Program-made: the position numbers and the translations under genes
DNA from: Posidonia oceanica
Lineage: Eukaryota > Streptophyta > Magnoliopsida > Alismatales > Posidoniaceae
DNA length: 64,000 nucleotides
Direction of reading: 5' to 3'
NCBI GenBank assembly: GCA_037176725.1
Contig: JAZBRS010000029.1
Span: forward strand, 129,117,001 to 129,181,000
Part shown: piece after piece, positions 1 to 11,659 of the stretch
Layout: every line of letters starts with the position of its first letter
Position numbering within the stretch: position 1 is the first letter of the stretch
The notes under the pieces: generated by a model
Database searches by the model: none
Told to the model about the DNA's origin: nothing
Seen by the model: only the letters and a program-made list of their open reading frames with translations

Positions 1-34
1 ACTTGGCCGAGGTTCAAACACTGACCCACGGGGT

Positions 35-44
35 CTATTTATAG
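35..44 (-). promoter_or_regulatory. TATA box of LTR (minus strand)
   Basis: The minus strand reads CTATAAATAG. It sits 60-350 bp downstream (minus direction) of a swarm of 29-bp inverted-repeat modules, as expected for a U3 promoter. Confidence 0.5.
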
Positions 45-103
45 ACTCCAGGGGTGTGGGTGGTTGACACATAGAAGTTTCTAGAAGAAAAGTGACAGTT
101 ATG

Positions 104-394
104 GTCAGTCGACTCATGGGTGGGCGACTAAGACCAGCAACCGCCCAAGCAAACGTGGGAAAACCGTGGAAATTCGGTTCGATAGAGGCCACGACCATTA
201 GTCGCCGATTATGTTGGTGCCTATGGGTTGAGGGGCTCGTGGGAAATAACCGTTGCAGTTCCACGACCGTTAGTCGCCTGTTAGGTCGGCGCCTAGCTGT
301 CGAGGGGATCGTGGGAAACAACCGCCAAAAATAAGCGTTCGATTTGGTTAATAGAGCCCATGATAGTTAGTCACCGTCTAGAGTGGTGCCTAAC
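104..394. repeat. Four 29-bp hairpin modules (10+9+10)
   Basis: Modules at 104-132, 197-225, 269-297 and 366-394 each have two 10-bp arms around a 9-bp loop. The last pairs GTTAGTCACC with GGTGCCTAAC (9 of 10 complementary) and the third pairs GTTAGTCGCC with GGCGCCTAGC (8 of 10). Start-to-start spacings are 93, 72 and 97 bp. The arm sequence differs between modules while complementarity is largely kept. Confidence 0.6.
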
Positions 395-779
395 TTAGTC
401 GCCTCCCCAGCTAGCAACTAGCAAACTCAGATCATTTCAGCTCTAACTTTTAGGTTTTGCCCAGAGAAAGCAAGATAAAAGGCCGAGAAACTTCAGATAG
501 TCTATGAAATCATAAAAATATCTTCTTTAACTCAAATCTGCCACGGATTTGAGTGGGATAAAGTGTGCTTAAGGTACTCGGACTTGCCACGAGTCTGAAT
601 GCATCAACTCTGCCACAGCCAACAACCTTAAGTCAAGTAAAATCAAGCATTGTTTTTAAGCAGATCATGAAAACTCCAGAAAATATGTTATTAAGCCTTA
701 GTTGTGTGATCTAGGTGCCTCAGAAGTTCCTATCCTCTATGAACTCTGGGAAATGTGAAAATGGGATATCTACAAAATG

Positions 780-1770
780 CTGTGCTCGAACCAGCCCGAG
801 GGGCTGGCCACCAAGTGGTGGAGGTGCATGCTGTGCGGTGAATGAGGTGTGTGCAGAGGGCGGAGCCTGCGCCCCTATCACCGGAGTAGAGAGCAGCTTG
901 GGCGATGGCTGGAGCAGCAGTGCAGCAGGGAATGCCTAGAGGGCAGGAGCAGGATGTAGGGGGATCTCAAGTGCAGAAGGAGCCGGAGGGGGGCGGGCAG
1001 ACAAAGCCATGCCGTGAAATATCTGGGCAAGCTCCGCCAAGCGCTGGTACCGCTCTTCAGGGGTCCCGTTAGTGGGAATGCTGAATTACAGTACCGACGG
1101 GGGACCAGATGCAAGAGGGGAGGACGCAGACTGTCCAAGAGGATAGGATCCTATGGCGGGAGTCGCCGCAGCAGAACCAGTGCCATAGATAATATGGCCC
1201 TGGGGGTCAGAAAGAGTCGGAACGGTCTCCAGAAAGCGAGTGGCAGTCACCAAGGTTGCATCGATGACAGGATCTGGAGGGACATAGACTTGCCCAGACC
1301 CTACGGTATGCAGGGGTCCCCCAGACACAAAGGGGGGAAACCCCGGCGTCGTAAGGAGCACAGAAGGGGCCAAGACGGAAGTCGGAGGGATCGAAGTGGA
1401 AACCCCGCCCCCCTGCGACTGTGGAGAGCAAAGGCTCGATGGCGCACTGGTTCATAGCTGACCGCGAGTGAGTAAGAATAGGGCTGCGACAGAAAGGTGA
1501 AGGACGACGCCTAGGAGGAGCTATAGTCGCAAAGGTGAATAGCTTAGAAGAGGAGGGTCGAGAACAGGTGACACAACAGAGGCGTCAGTGAAAAGAAGCA
1601 CCCAAGCTCCGACAAGGGAACTCGCTCACTTATCTTTGTTGCAGACAAAGCAAACAGGTGTTAGAACCTGAAAGAAAAAATACAAATGTTTAGTTGGTGG
1701 TATGAATGCATTCATGCAAATGGTATGCTTTCTAGCATGCTCTCTCTCACTAATCTAGTGTGTCCTAGTA
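780..1770 (-). pseudogene. Antisense remnant of Tat-like gag N-terminus and 5'UTR
   Basis: Read on the minus strand, this segment parallels the 5'UTR and start of the plus-strand element near 48.0-49.0 kb. Shared landmarks are a 'gagagag(a/c)gcat...tagaaagcat' stretch, a 'gtgag(t/c)gagttcc' stretch, and the start region where a cgcagccctattc...ctca(c/g)gg run precedes the ATG. Minus-strand peptides also share the phrase PRGWPP with the other copy at 48.74-48.99 kb. There is no continuous reading frame, so this is a decayed fragment with only the gag N-terminal region left. The family is Ty3/Gypsy Tat/Ogre-like by association with the 48-64 kb copy. Confidence 0.6.
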
Positions 1771-2489
1771 GGTGTTGACACCCCATCTTGACAGGCTTGA
1801 ATCAATTGGAATCTCCTGATGACTTCTGGATCCAAACTTAGGTCAAAACTACACATTCCTTTTCAACCTACCCTTCAAAACAAACCTAAACTTGACCTAA
1901 GATTACACTCCTTTTCCTAGCCAAAAATCTATCCAAAAACTATAGGAAAATCCACCATTCCCAACTTAGCAAACCTACCCAAACACTTAGAAATTTTCAA
2001 CCCAAAACCACTCCCAAAAACCCTAGAAAACCTAGGTAAAACTACCTTTTTTCTACATCTCAAAATCCTTCCAAAACTTTCCCAAAACTAAACCAAAACC
2101 CTAGGTCCAATACTAGAGACCCTAGGCCACATACTCCCCAAATTTCACCTCTTCCCAAAACTTCTAACCCTTCCAATTACCCAAATTATTCTTTTCTATC
2201 TCTTAGATTATTCTTTTCTCCCTCCTCTCTCTCTCTCTCTCCTGATTATCCTCCCTCTTTTCACCCCCTTCTCTCCCTTCTTCTTGCCTGGCGGTGGGCC
2301 CCTCTTGTGCATCTATCTCTTCTCAATCTTATTTTTATTTTTATCTTATTTTTAGCATTTTCTTTGACTTTCAAAAAATTATTTTCTTTCAACTCCTCTT
2401 TTTCCTCCTTACTCCTCCATTTCTCCCTTTTCTTCTTTCTTTCCCTTTTCCTTTCCTTCCTTCTACTAAATCCCTGAAAAATCCTTAAA

Positions 2490-3240
2490 AACCTCTAAAA
2501 CTCTAAAACAAGAGGAAAACAAACCAAAACCCTAAAAGAAATAATTAAAAACTTAAACAAACCATTAAAAACCAAAAACCTAACTAAATCTAGCCAAAAT
2601 GGAAAACTAAGAATGCAACTTAAAAATGCAAAACAAACAAAAAGAAAATGCTGTAAAATCAAGGAAAAAACCAAAATGTAATCAAAACAAGTAAAAGTAT
2701 AATCCTATTAAAAAAACAATCAAGAAAACAAATCCTAAAAAGAAAGAAAACACTTAAAAAATGCTAAGGCTAGAAATTAAGGAAAAAACCTAACTTAACA
2801 ATCCTCAAAAGAAAAAAATTGAAAACTTAATTAAAAAATAAAAACAAACAATCAAAATTTAAGAACACCTAATTAAAACTTAACAAGAAAACCTAACCTA
2901 AAAAATATTAAAAGAAATTAACAAACGAAAACAAATTAAAAAAGACCTAACAAAAATCCTTAAAAGACTAAAATCAAAAAATCTAAAACTCACCCTAATT
3001 AATCTAAAAACAAACTTTAAAAAATCCTAATTAATATCCCAAGTACTTAACAAGAAAAACATAATTAAAAAACAACTTAAAAGACTTAACAAACATTTAA
3101 ACAAAATTAAAGACAAAACAAAACAAAGAAAACCCTAAAAACCCTAATCAAAACTAAATCCCTTTAAACCTAATTAACTAATTAAAAACAATCATTAAAA
3201 GACCTAATCAAAAAATCCTAACCTAAATAACTACTCTAAG
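2490..3240. repeat. A-rich low-complexity tract
   Basis: About 750 bases composed almost only of short A-runs separated by cct, tta and aac words. No gene, RNA or ordered repeat unit is visible. Confidence 0.8.
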
Positions 3241-5394
3241 AACATCTTCAAATCTTTCCTATTTTTATTTTTATTTTTATTTCTTCTTCTCTTTCTTTTC
3301 TTCCCTTCTTTTTCATCCTTCCTTTCTTTCTTTTTTATTTTTCTCTTTTGGTCCGGCCTAGTTGCAGCCCTCTTCCCCTCCTTCCTTCCTTCTTTCCTTT
3401 CTTTTTTTTCTTTTTTTTTCCCGCAAGACCCGGCCCGCTCGCTCGTCCTCCTCCTTCCCTCCTTCTTCTTCTTCCACAGTTTCTCCCACGCCAGCCATCT
3501 CCCTCTGCCTCTTCAAATTTGATTTCAAGCCTTCCCTCCCGATCACCATCAGCATCCAGCTCACTCCCCCTCTCTCGGCTCTCAGCAGGATTTCCGGGGG
3601 GGCATTGATTGCCATCACCTCCGGTCGTCCTTCACTACTACAGCTGCTGCTCCCGCTGGTGGAATTTGAATTCCACTGCGCGCTCCACTCGCTCGGGCCC
3701 CCTGATAAAGCCTCCAGCCTCTTCCTCCTTCAACGCCTTTGGATCGACCAAGAGAGAGTGAGAGAAACCAGAGCTCAGAGCACCCAAAACTCCCTCCCTC
3801 TTCCACTGAAATTTAGCATCCTTCTTCCTCTTCTTTTTCATCCACACCAGAGCACCTAACTCCCAGTAGAATCCCCTCAATTTCCTCCCCAAATCCACCC
3901 CGACAACTACCATTACAGCCCTCCATTCAGCACCCATATCTGCCTTGCATCCACCTCCCAATTCATCCATTTCCCCAGCAGAACCCATCACCCCCATCCT
4001 TCCAAAATTCCCTCCTCTTCCGACCACAAAATCCCTCCAAACTTCACCCGGAGACTCACCAGCATACCACCTTCCAGACCCCCCAAACCATTAGCCTTCC
4101 CTCTCCCCACAGGCCAAGGTCTCCACTTCAAACACCTAGCTACCTTTTGATCAGAAAATCCACCCGACAGCCCTCTCCTTCTCCAAGCCTCCACTGACCC
4201 ACCTAAGCATCCAGGAATGCTCACAAACCCTCCAGCAAGTCACCGGTACCCTCCATTTGATCCCGAGAGTAGAGGACAGCCACCTCCATCTGCTGCTGTC
4301 CGCAGAGCACCCACTGAAGCAAACTTCCGCTCCACACTGCAAAGCTCCGTTCCAAGCTCTCAAGAAGCTCCGGAAGACTCCACTGAGGAGATCCAGACGT
4401 CCGCAGCCCGTCGACAACGCCCGTGGCAGCCAGACGAAGCTCGCCGTCTTCTGCAAAATCAGCCGACGTCGGGGGAAAGATTCGGTCGTTGAATCAGGTA
4501 CTCTCCTGCACCAATAGATTAGTCTTCCTCTCCTTCAGCTTTTCCGGCCTTTAGATTAGGATTTCGCTGCCTCTTCTCCGGAGTCAATGCCGCGGTCAAC
4601 TGCTTCTTCTCCGGCGAGCTTTGAGCTCGGATCGCCGCTTCGCCAGCAGAACGCTGCTCCAATCGTTGTCCGAGGTCCGCGCGAGTTCTGGGAGCGCAGC
4701 TGTGCTTTCAGAATGCCCTCCCGTCGCCCCGATCGTTCGAACGGTCTTCCTCTGGACTACATTGTTCCGTCGTCTTCTCCGACCATCACCAGGCTCTGTC
4801 ACGGCTCCCTGACGCCGCTCCGGACTCCGTCGAGCTCCGGTGAAGCTCCCCAGCCGATCGGCACGTCCCCAGCACCCCTCCTCCGCTCACGACGACCACT
4901 GGTAGCACTGTGCTACAGTGGTCGCCATTCTGTGGATCACTGTGCATTTATTTTTCTGTTACTAAGCTATTTTGTTATTAAATTGCATTTTCGGTCCCTG
5001 TTTTTAATTTATTGCATTCTAGTCCTGCCTCTGTTTAAAACTCATTTAATTCCGCATTTAAATCATATGAAATTGCATGAAAAATCTAAAAAATTGATTA
5101 ATTACATGTTAGTCCCTCTGCAGTGTTTTCCTTCAGTGTTTATTTTAGTTCTGGCCCTCTAGTTTTCCATTTTTGCATGTTAGTCCTTCAATCAATAATC
5201 TGATTTAATACTTATATTTTATCTTAGTAAATTGCATTTTTAAATCCTACTGTTTCCCCCATTTGCACTTTAGTCCTCTGTTCTGTTAACTTATGCATTT
5301 ATTTTTCAATTTTTCTTACTGCATTGCATCATTTCCCCCATACTTTCTGATTTTTGCATATAAGTCCTTCATTAATGCACAGCATATATTTAAA

Positions 5395-5760
5395 TACATA
5401 TTTTGCTTATAAAATTGCATTTTAGACCCTACATGTTTTAAAATTTACACATAGGTCCTCTGCATGCTTATAAAAGTCATTTAAATGTATATTTTGCTTA
5501 TAAAATTGCATTTTAGACCCTGCATATTTAAAAATTGCATATAGGACCTCTGTTTGCATTCCCAAACCATTAAGACCACTATTTTGCTTACAAAATTGCA
5601 TTTTAGACCCTACATATTTAAAAATTGCATATAAGACCTCTGTTTGCATTCCCAAACCATTAAGACCACTGTTTTGCTTACAAAATTGCATTTTAGACCC
5701 TGTATATTTCAAAATTGCATGTTAATCCCCCATATGATTTCAAAACTTGTCCAAATGCAG
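5395..5760 (+). repeat. Tandem repeat, about 90 bp, 4 copies
   Basis: Units begin near 5401, 5492, 5581 and 5671 with a 'ttgctta(t/c)aaaattgcatttta' word followed by 'gaccct(g/a)cat' and, in the middle copies, 'cattcccaaaccattaagacc'. The reading frames that run through this block are consequences of the repeat. Confidence 0.85.
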
Positions 5761-6697
5761 GTTTACCTTGTAAAATTGCATTTTGAACCCTGCACTTTGC
5801 AAAATTGCACTCAGACCCTCCAGTTTTCAAAAACCTTGCATAAAAGCCCCTAACTTTTCAAAATCTTTGCATTTAGACCCCTACTTTTTCAAAAATTGTA
5901 TATAAGTTCTCAAGTTTTCTGAAAAATCATCCCTAGGTCTTTTCTTGCATTCTGCATGTATTGCACTCATGTATTCTTGCATTTGGCATTCCTTCCACAC
6001 ACTTAAGCGCATTCTTAGCTTCCATTTATGTGGGAGGACCTGTTTTGCACACCCCTAGGACCTCATTTACACTTAGATCCATTCTTCTCCCCTGTTCTTA
6101 GCCCTCCTGCCTTGAAATCTGCATATCTTCTGATCGGGCCGCCGGATCTTCTCAACCGAGCTACCTGGACGACCCCGGCGGAGCGCTCTTCAGCATGGAC
6201 CAAGCAGTTTTCATATCAGGCTTCAGATTTCCAAGGTAAGTCCTCCTGAACCCTTGCACAGCATTCATTTGCACACCATTTGCATTGCATGCATCGTTTT
6301 TGCTTTCTATTTCCTCGAGCATGTAGAATAGGACTCCCTCTTCCTATCTATCAACACTGCTTCCTCTTTTCGCGTACTCCCGGTGCTTTGTGTTGCGTTT
6401 CCCCTGGATTCACCACTAATTACGACTTTCTTCCCCCTTTTCCACGATCCGATCGCATTGTGAACTTTTGGCAGCGTGCCAGACACAACATGGGACATTT
6501 TGGTGGGAAACAGTCACAAAACAGTGGTAATCCTTCTACTTGCTTCTCTTCCCCTTTGTAGGTCTTCACACCTACTTTGCGCGGTCTTTAAACAGTACTC
6601 GTTCTCACACTTGCGCTGTTTACTTCCCCTTTGCTTCTTCTGCCCTTTCTCTCTGCATCTGCATCTGCATGACTTTATCGATGTTTTATCTCGCTTG

Positions 6698-7075
6698 TTT
6701 TGGCACCGTTTTGCGTGCCCGCTTCGCTTTTTCCACCGTTTTGCATGCCCGCTTTGCTTTTGGCACCGTTTTGAGTGCCCGTTTCGTCTTTTGGCATCGT
6801 TTTGCGTGCCCACTTCGTCTTTTGGCACCTTTTTGCGTGCCCGCTTCGCTTTTGGCACCGTTTTGCTTGCCCGTTCTTGTTTCTTGCACCGTTTTACGTG
6901 CTGGCTTTGTTTTCTCGCACCGTTTTGCATGCCGCTCAATCTTTTGCGCTATTTTGCGTGCCGATCTCATTTTCTTGCACCGTTTTGTGTGTCGCTCTCG
7001 TTTCTCGCATCGTTTTGCATGTCTTATGCTGTTTTCTCTTGCATGTCGCCTGCATTGCTTGGTTTTACCACCGTT
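6698..7075 (+). repeat. Minisatellite, about 30 bp, around 13 copies
   Basis: The unit is close to 'gcaccgttttgcgtgcccgcttc' plus a short T-rich joint. Because the unit length is about a multiple of three and the unit lacks stops, long frames open on both strands with 10-residue periodicity. I treat them as artefacts, not genes. Confidence 0.85.
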
Positions 7076-7289
7076 TTGCTTTTCCGTCTGCATTTGCATA
7101 TAGGGCAGTGATGCTTACTGCCTGGAGTTCTCAAAAGCCAGGTTTCGCCCGGTTCGGAACACAGACAGCGTTGCTGAGCACTTAGATTGCTTGTTTACTT
7201 CCTTGCATTGCATCCCACCACTTAGAGCACACCTATGAGCATTCATTCAAGCATTCATTGGCATTTAGGCATTCAAACCTGCATTTCCC

Positions 7290-7560
7290 TGCATATGCGA
7301 GCATAAGCCTAGAAAGACCGATTCTCGGGCGTGTCGGGGGTGCTTAACACCTTCCCCGCACGTAACAGGAATCCTTGCCCAGTCTTTTGGCCTGTAATGA
7401 CCATATTGCCCTTATCCTAGGCATGAGTCATATCATTTGCATTTATTTTTGCATTGCTTTGCATTGCATCTTTTGCTTGGTTTTGCGTGTTAACTCGCGT
7501 ATTTCCCCTGGTTTTCCTTGTCTCCCGATAATAGACACGGTGGCGACTCTGAATTGTCTT
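7290..7560 (+). repeat. Conserved block of LTR-like family A
   Basis: This block contains 'gcctagaaagaccgatt', 'GGGTGCTTAACACCTTCC', 'cctaggcatgagtcat' and 'GGTGGCGACTCTG'. The same words in the same order occur at 13030-13290 (plus) and, reverse complemented, at 8780-9010. Similar words are found near the 3' end of LTRs of many plant Gypsy elements, which is the basis for calling this LTR-like. Confidence 0.6.
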
Positions 7561-7989
7561 ATCTTCTTCTTTTCTTATCTTTCCTTCTCTGTTTTAAGTG
7601 TTTTCGAGTTGAGTCCTCCTCCTCGGACATAGCCGCTTATAGTGAGCCTGATTCCGATCAGTACATGCGAGCTTCTAGCAGTGTGCATGGACGATCTGAA
7701 CACCGAGATTACTACAGTAGGTTGTTTACTTTGGACTCACAGGTGTACAGGTCACCGACTCGGTCAGAAAGTAAGGCTCCTGTCTAGACCCTGGCCTAGA
7801 GCTCAGGTATAACGGGTGGCGCAGTAGTAGTCTTGACCCTGCTGAGGCATGGGTTGTACCCTCTAGTAGCACCAACACGACCCCTGACAAGGGGGGACAG
7901 ACCGATCGACTTGCTCTGTGCCAAAGCAACTGAACGAGAGACCGGGACTGTCCTTCTCAGAGTGATAGGTAAACTCAGATGAGAAGATG

Positions 7990-8603
7990 CATGCCCTATA
8001 TGATGATTCATGCAAAATGATTAAAGTTTTTTAATCTTGCACGTTTTATTAACCCAAGAGGGGTGAAGGTGTGTTGATGTCTCTAGTTAATCCTAGATTT
8101 GACTTTTACTTGCTGTTTTTAATTGCCAAGGAGGAGGGAGCAACCAGTCCCTAGTTGTCCTTAAGCCTAAAGCAAAAGGGGAAGAAAATCACCCAAACAT
8201 GGCAAGCAAACAACATACAATCACTGCAAAAAGCATGGACATGGCATGTGCATGTGTATGTAGGCATGATAGTGAAAAAAAAAAAACACTAAGCATGTCA
8301 AAAGGCAGGTATGCATGGCATGTGCAGGTGTAGCGGCATAGCACTTGTGTAAAACAAAGCATTTACCACTCAAAAGGCATGTATAGTACGACAAGCAAGT
8401 ATTTAAGCATGTATAATGCATAAATAAAGCAAGTAAAGACAATGTAAGCGATAAAGCAAGTAAGCAGGCATACGGCAAGCAATAAAGCAAAGAAGCAGGC
8501 ATAAAGCAAGCAATAAAGCAAGGCAGGGCAAGTACAAGCAAAAACAATGCAAGCGGAAAGCCAAAAACGAAAGCCGGAGTCTGAATCCCCAGCAGAGTTG
8601 CCA
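7990..8603. other. Non-coding spacer with AAGCA-type short repeats
   Basis: Bases 8390-8540 are made of short direct words (aagcaagt, aataaagca, gcaggcata). I see no gene. In minus orientation this would be the start of the internal region of the element whose LTR-like part begins at 8604. Confidence 0.5.
8587..8603 (-). other. Primer-binding-site-like sequence
   Basis: The minus strand reads TGGCAACTCTGCTGGGG directly after the minus-oriented LTR-like block. This resembles the tRNA-Arg-type primer site described for Ogre elements, but I cannot check it against a tRNA. If right, it fixes the 5' LTR/internal boundary of a minus-oriented element at about 8604. Confidence 0.4.
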
Positions 8604-9517
8604 CTTTCCTGTGACCGTCTGCCGCTCGGGCCCACGGCGGGCCTCGCAACGTTGCCATAGCTCGCGATGCGATCGTGCCGTGAGAGAAGGTGGGAAGCCG
8701 TGGTCAGCAGTGAATCCAAGGAGAAACTCAACTCAAAAATACCGAGAAAACGCGAATAAAATAAAGATAAGACAAAAGGGAGTCACCACCTAGTCTACTA
8801 TCGGGAAGATGAGGAAAACCAAAGAAAAGCATAGAAAACAAGCAAATGAATGCAATACTATACAAAATGTATAACTCGTGCCAAGGACGAGGAAAAAATG
8901 GTCATTGCGGGCCAGAGAAAGGGTAAGGACTCTTGCTACGGGCGGGGAAGGTGTTAGACACCCCCAACACGCCCGAGGAATCGATCTTTCAAGGCTAATC
9001 GCTCGCATTTATGGGAATTTCGGCTGTGACCCTATGCTATGCCATTGGAGGCGACAAATGCTATGCCATGCTATGTATGCTTTAATGCCTAAATGCCTGA
9101 ATGCCATGCATGGGAAATTAAACGTGCACCTTATGTGCTCAGCAGTGCTACCTATGTTTCGAACCAGGCGAACCCTGGTTCGTGAGAACTCCAGGTAGTA
9201 AGCATCACTGCCCTAATGCAAATGTAGGTGATAAAACAAAACGTCAATAAAACCACGCAATGCAAGTCGACATGCAAAGGGGAAAGCAAACAGAGGCGGG
9301 AAAGCCAAATAAAACCACACGATGCAAGCGATATGCAAAGGAGAAAGAAAATCGGCATGGAAAACCACAGGAAAATGTGCAATGCAAGGCGCAAAACCAA
9401 AATAGGGGTCTGGCAGCATGCACAGGTGTTACAGCATGTGTCAGAAGTGATAAAAAGCGGAAAGCGACAAGCAAAACCAAATCGGCGCTTAAAGACTGAA
9501 TTAAGCCAACTGTAAGT

Positions 9518-10749
9518 GTTGGACGCAGCTATGACCTACGTCCAATGTTGACGCAGGAAGAGACAGCGTCCAACATAGACAGGAGAGAGGCAGCAGAAAA
9601 CATGCGACCGAAAACCATGCATTCTAAGATGTATAGATGCAATGCCAATGCAATGATGCAGTAGAATATGTGTATGACATGCAGAGCAATGAAGGCAGCA
9701 AATCAGAAATGATTTCAGAGTAAGATGCAAGCATAGAACTGGATTTAAACATTACAGGATGTTGGACGCTAGAGACCTCAGCGTCCAACACTGGACGTTG
9801 AAGAACTCTGCATCCAACAAGCTACAGATAGATGCATAGCAAAATGACATACAAATTGATAGAAAAATCACAGAGGCATACAATTAGGTTACTGTAAACA
9901 GATATAGGCTAAGCATGCAAACATGAGACATGCAAAATTCAAGAAAAGAGAGCATCTGCAAAGCATGCAAGGAAGGAAACACAACCAGAGTGTTGGACGC
10001 ATGCTGCACCTGCGTCCAATTTAGGACGCAAGGAATACCAACGTCCAACACACTGGGAGGCACAGACATGAAAGAACCTGCATAAAACTCAGATAAAAAG
10101 CCATAAAAGCTTGGCAACAATTGCTGAGAGGGCTAGGTACATACATGAAAGTATATATCAAGCAAACATATGAAGTAAGGGCATCATGCTAGCATTCAAG
10201 TATATGTAGGCATGCAGATATATTGGACGTAAGCTGTAGCTACGTCCAACATAAAACGTAGCAAATAGTTGCGTCCAACACAGAAAGGAAGCACAGCAAA
10301 CTGCAAAGGGAGATCTGAGCTCAACAACCACTTAGATAGGCATGCAAGCTACTGAAAGCAAGATAAATCAAGGCATGCAACATAGATCAAACATGTATCA
10401 AAAATAAATGCAATATTCAAGCATCAAAATACATGTATAAGCTAACAGAGGCATTGGACGCAGAGCATACCTGCGTCCAACATAGGACGTAGTGTGTACC
10501 TATGTCCAACACAGGAAAGAAGCAAACTGAACTAAAATAAGTAGTAAACTAGGATCAAAGCTTAGTATGAAACATGCCATGGCATCAGTAAGCACAAGAG
10601 AAAGCATGTAGAGCAAACTCACAAAGATGCAACTGAGGTATATAAACATAACTGCAAAAATAAGCAAAATGAACTAAAATACCAGCAGAGGTGTTGGACG
10701 CTGCCTCGGGGCATGTCCAACGTTGGACGCACCAACTGGTGCGTCCAAC
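9518..10749. repeat. Array of six paired 28-bp palindrome modules, ~231-bp spacing
   Basis: Pairs lie at 9518-9574, 9761-9818, 9992-10049, 10222-10279, 10453-10510 and 10693-10749. Each is 57-58 bp: arm GTTGGACGC (or close), about 10 bases, arm GCGTCCAAC, then the same again. Start-to-start distances are 243, 231, 230, 231 and 240 bp. The 170-180 bp between pairs is only weakly similar from copy to copy, so the pairs are far better conserved than what separates them. Confidence 0.8.
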
Positions 10750-10868
10750 AAGTCGGGAAGCTTCCCGGCCAAAGACAGTGGCCAAATCGACCTAAAAAGC
10801 TCAATCAACTTGCTAGGAAGCAAAAGAGAGTGACGACGAGCATGTTGGTATGCTCGGCGTCAGAAATG

Positions 10869-10892
10869 GGTGGGTGGATTGCTCCACCCACC
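10869..10892. repeat. Perfect hairpin, 10-bp arms, 4-nt loop
   Basis: GGTGGGTGGA and TCCACCCACC flank TTGC. A second, weaker inverted pair (GGCCGG...CCGGCC) follows within 50 bp. Confidence 0.8.
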
Positions 10893-11601
10893 TCCTCCTC
10901 CTTGCGGCCGGTGGCTGAGACTTTTCCGGCCAACCAAGGAGGCGTGCGTGTGTATTAGCTATCCTAACATGCTACTAAGTGTGTGTGCTAGATAGGTGTG
11001 AAGGGAGCTTACCGGTTGGCGACTCGGATGTGGTGTTTGCTGTTGCGGCTGACGCTATGGAAGATGGCGGTAGGCCAACTCCGGCGAGCTCCTAGGAGGC
11101 GCTGGGAGGTCGGGAGAGGTGGCTCAAAGCTTGGGGAGGATCGTGGGTATTCTCTCTTGGCTCTGGTGTCGCTCAATTCTCTAGGGCACAAGTGTGGGAA
11201 GTTTTGTGTCGTGGTGAAGTCAGCTGTTTGGCATGGTTTTGTTGGGCTTAGGTGTTGGGTTCCTCACATTGGCAGCGGCGTTGCAAGCCGTGGCAAGGCT
11301 GTGGCAGGCATGGGTGTGAGTGGGAGGCCACGCGAGCATGTCAGGGAAGTAAGTGTGGATGTCAGGAAGGTCGCCGAAGTCTTGGTGGTGGCAGAGGTTG
11401 GGTGGCAACGGCAGTGAGCGGCTAGGTGAGCGGGAGACGCGTCGGAAAGGGGAATGGCTTGGTTACAGGGAGTTACTCGGCCTTGGCAGCTAGTGGGTGG
11501 CTGTAGTGAGGTGAGGGGATGGCTAGTAAGTGATGTACAGACGGCGGAGGGGATGGAAGGTGAGCCAGAGGTGGCGAAGCTGCCGCTGCAACTCCCGGTG
11601 C

Positions 11602-11659
11602 ATTGGACGCCAGCACAGGTTGTGTCCAACATTGGACGTAGCCCATGTCTGTGTCCAAT
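11602..11659. repeat. Paired 28-bp palindrome module
   Basis: ATTGGACGC opens and GTGTCCAAT closes a 58-bp pair with an internal GTCCAAC/ATTGGAC centre, the same design as the 9.5-10.75 kb array. Confidence 0.75.

Larger units (their letters stand above)
1..790 (-). mobile_element. LTR-like fragment (family B), minus orientation
   Basis: No gene is supported here. The segment looks like a minus-oriented LTR fragment: a minus-strand TATA box lies at 35-44 and four 29-bp hairpin modules lie upstream of it at 104-394. Bases about 480-780 are recognisably similar to about 16040-16345 (same order of words around a run reading as 'atgaaaattctagaa...atatgtta' and 'ctcggaaatac'), so the same family recurs later in the window. 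The left end is cut by the window. The similarity is read by eye, so the exact edges are uncertain. Confidence 0.5.
1776..7990 (+). mobile_element. Long non-coding LTR-like region (family A copy 1)
   Basis: The region begins with TGTTGACACCCC, a common start of plant Gypsy LTRs, and shows no credible gene. In order it holds a CT-rich tract (about 2160-2480), a strongly A-rich tract (about 2490-3240), a second pyrimidine tract (3250-3480), a GC-rich tract (3560-4950), a 90-bp tandem array, a 30-bp minisatellite, and a conserved block at 7290-7560 with a GGGTGCTTAACACCTTCC word and GGTGGCGACTCTG. The conserved block recurs at 8780-9200 (minus) and 13030-13290 (plus). Several open frames in the 3.3-5.2 kb GC-rich part reflect composition, not genes. 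The 3' limit is not defined. Confidence 0.5.

Noticed and set aside
3348..5162. Several open frames in GC-rich and pyrimidine-rich sequence (up to 191 codons)
   Set aside because: Composition-driven, overlapping on both strands, Ser/Pro-rich without motifs, and inside an LTR-like region.
6476..7185. Overlapping open frames of 136-211 codons on both strands
   Set aside because: They come from an in-phase 30-bp minisatellite; no domain and the same periodicity in every frame.
9518..10749. CRISPR-like phased palindromes
   Set aside because: Spacing of 231 bp, eukaryotic context and variable arms; no cas genes.
10998..11417. 139-codon frame
   Set aside because: No domain, biased to Val/Gly/Arg by GT-rich sequence, and opposed by equal frames on the other strand.
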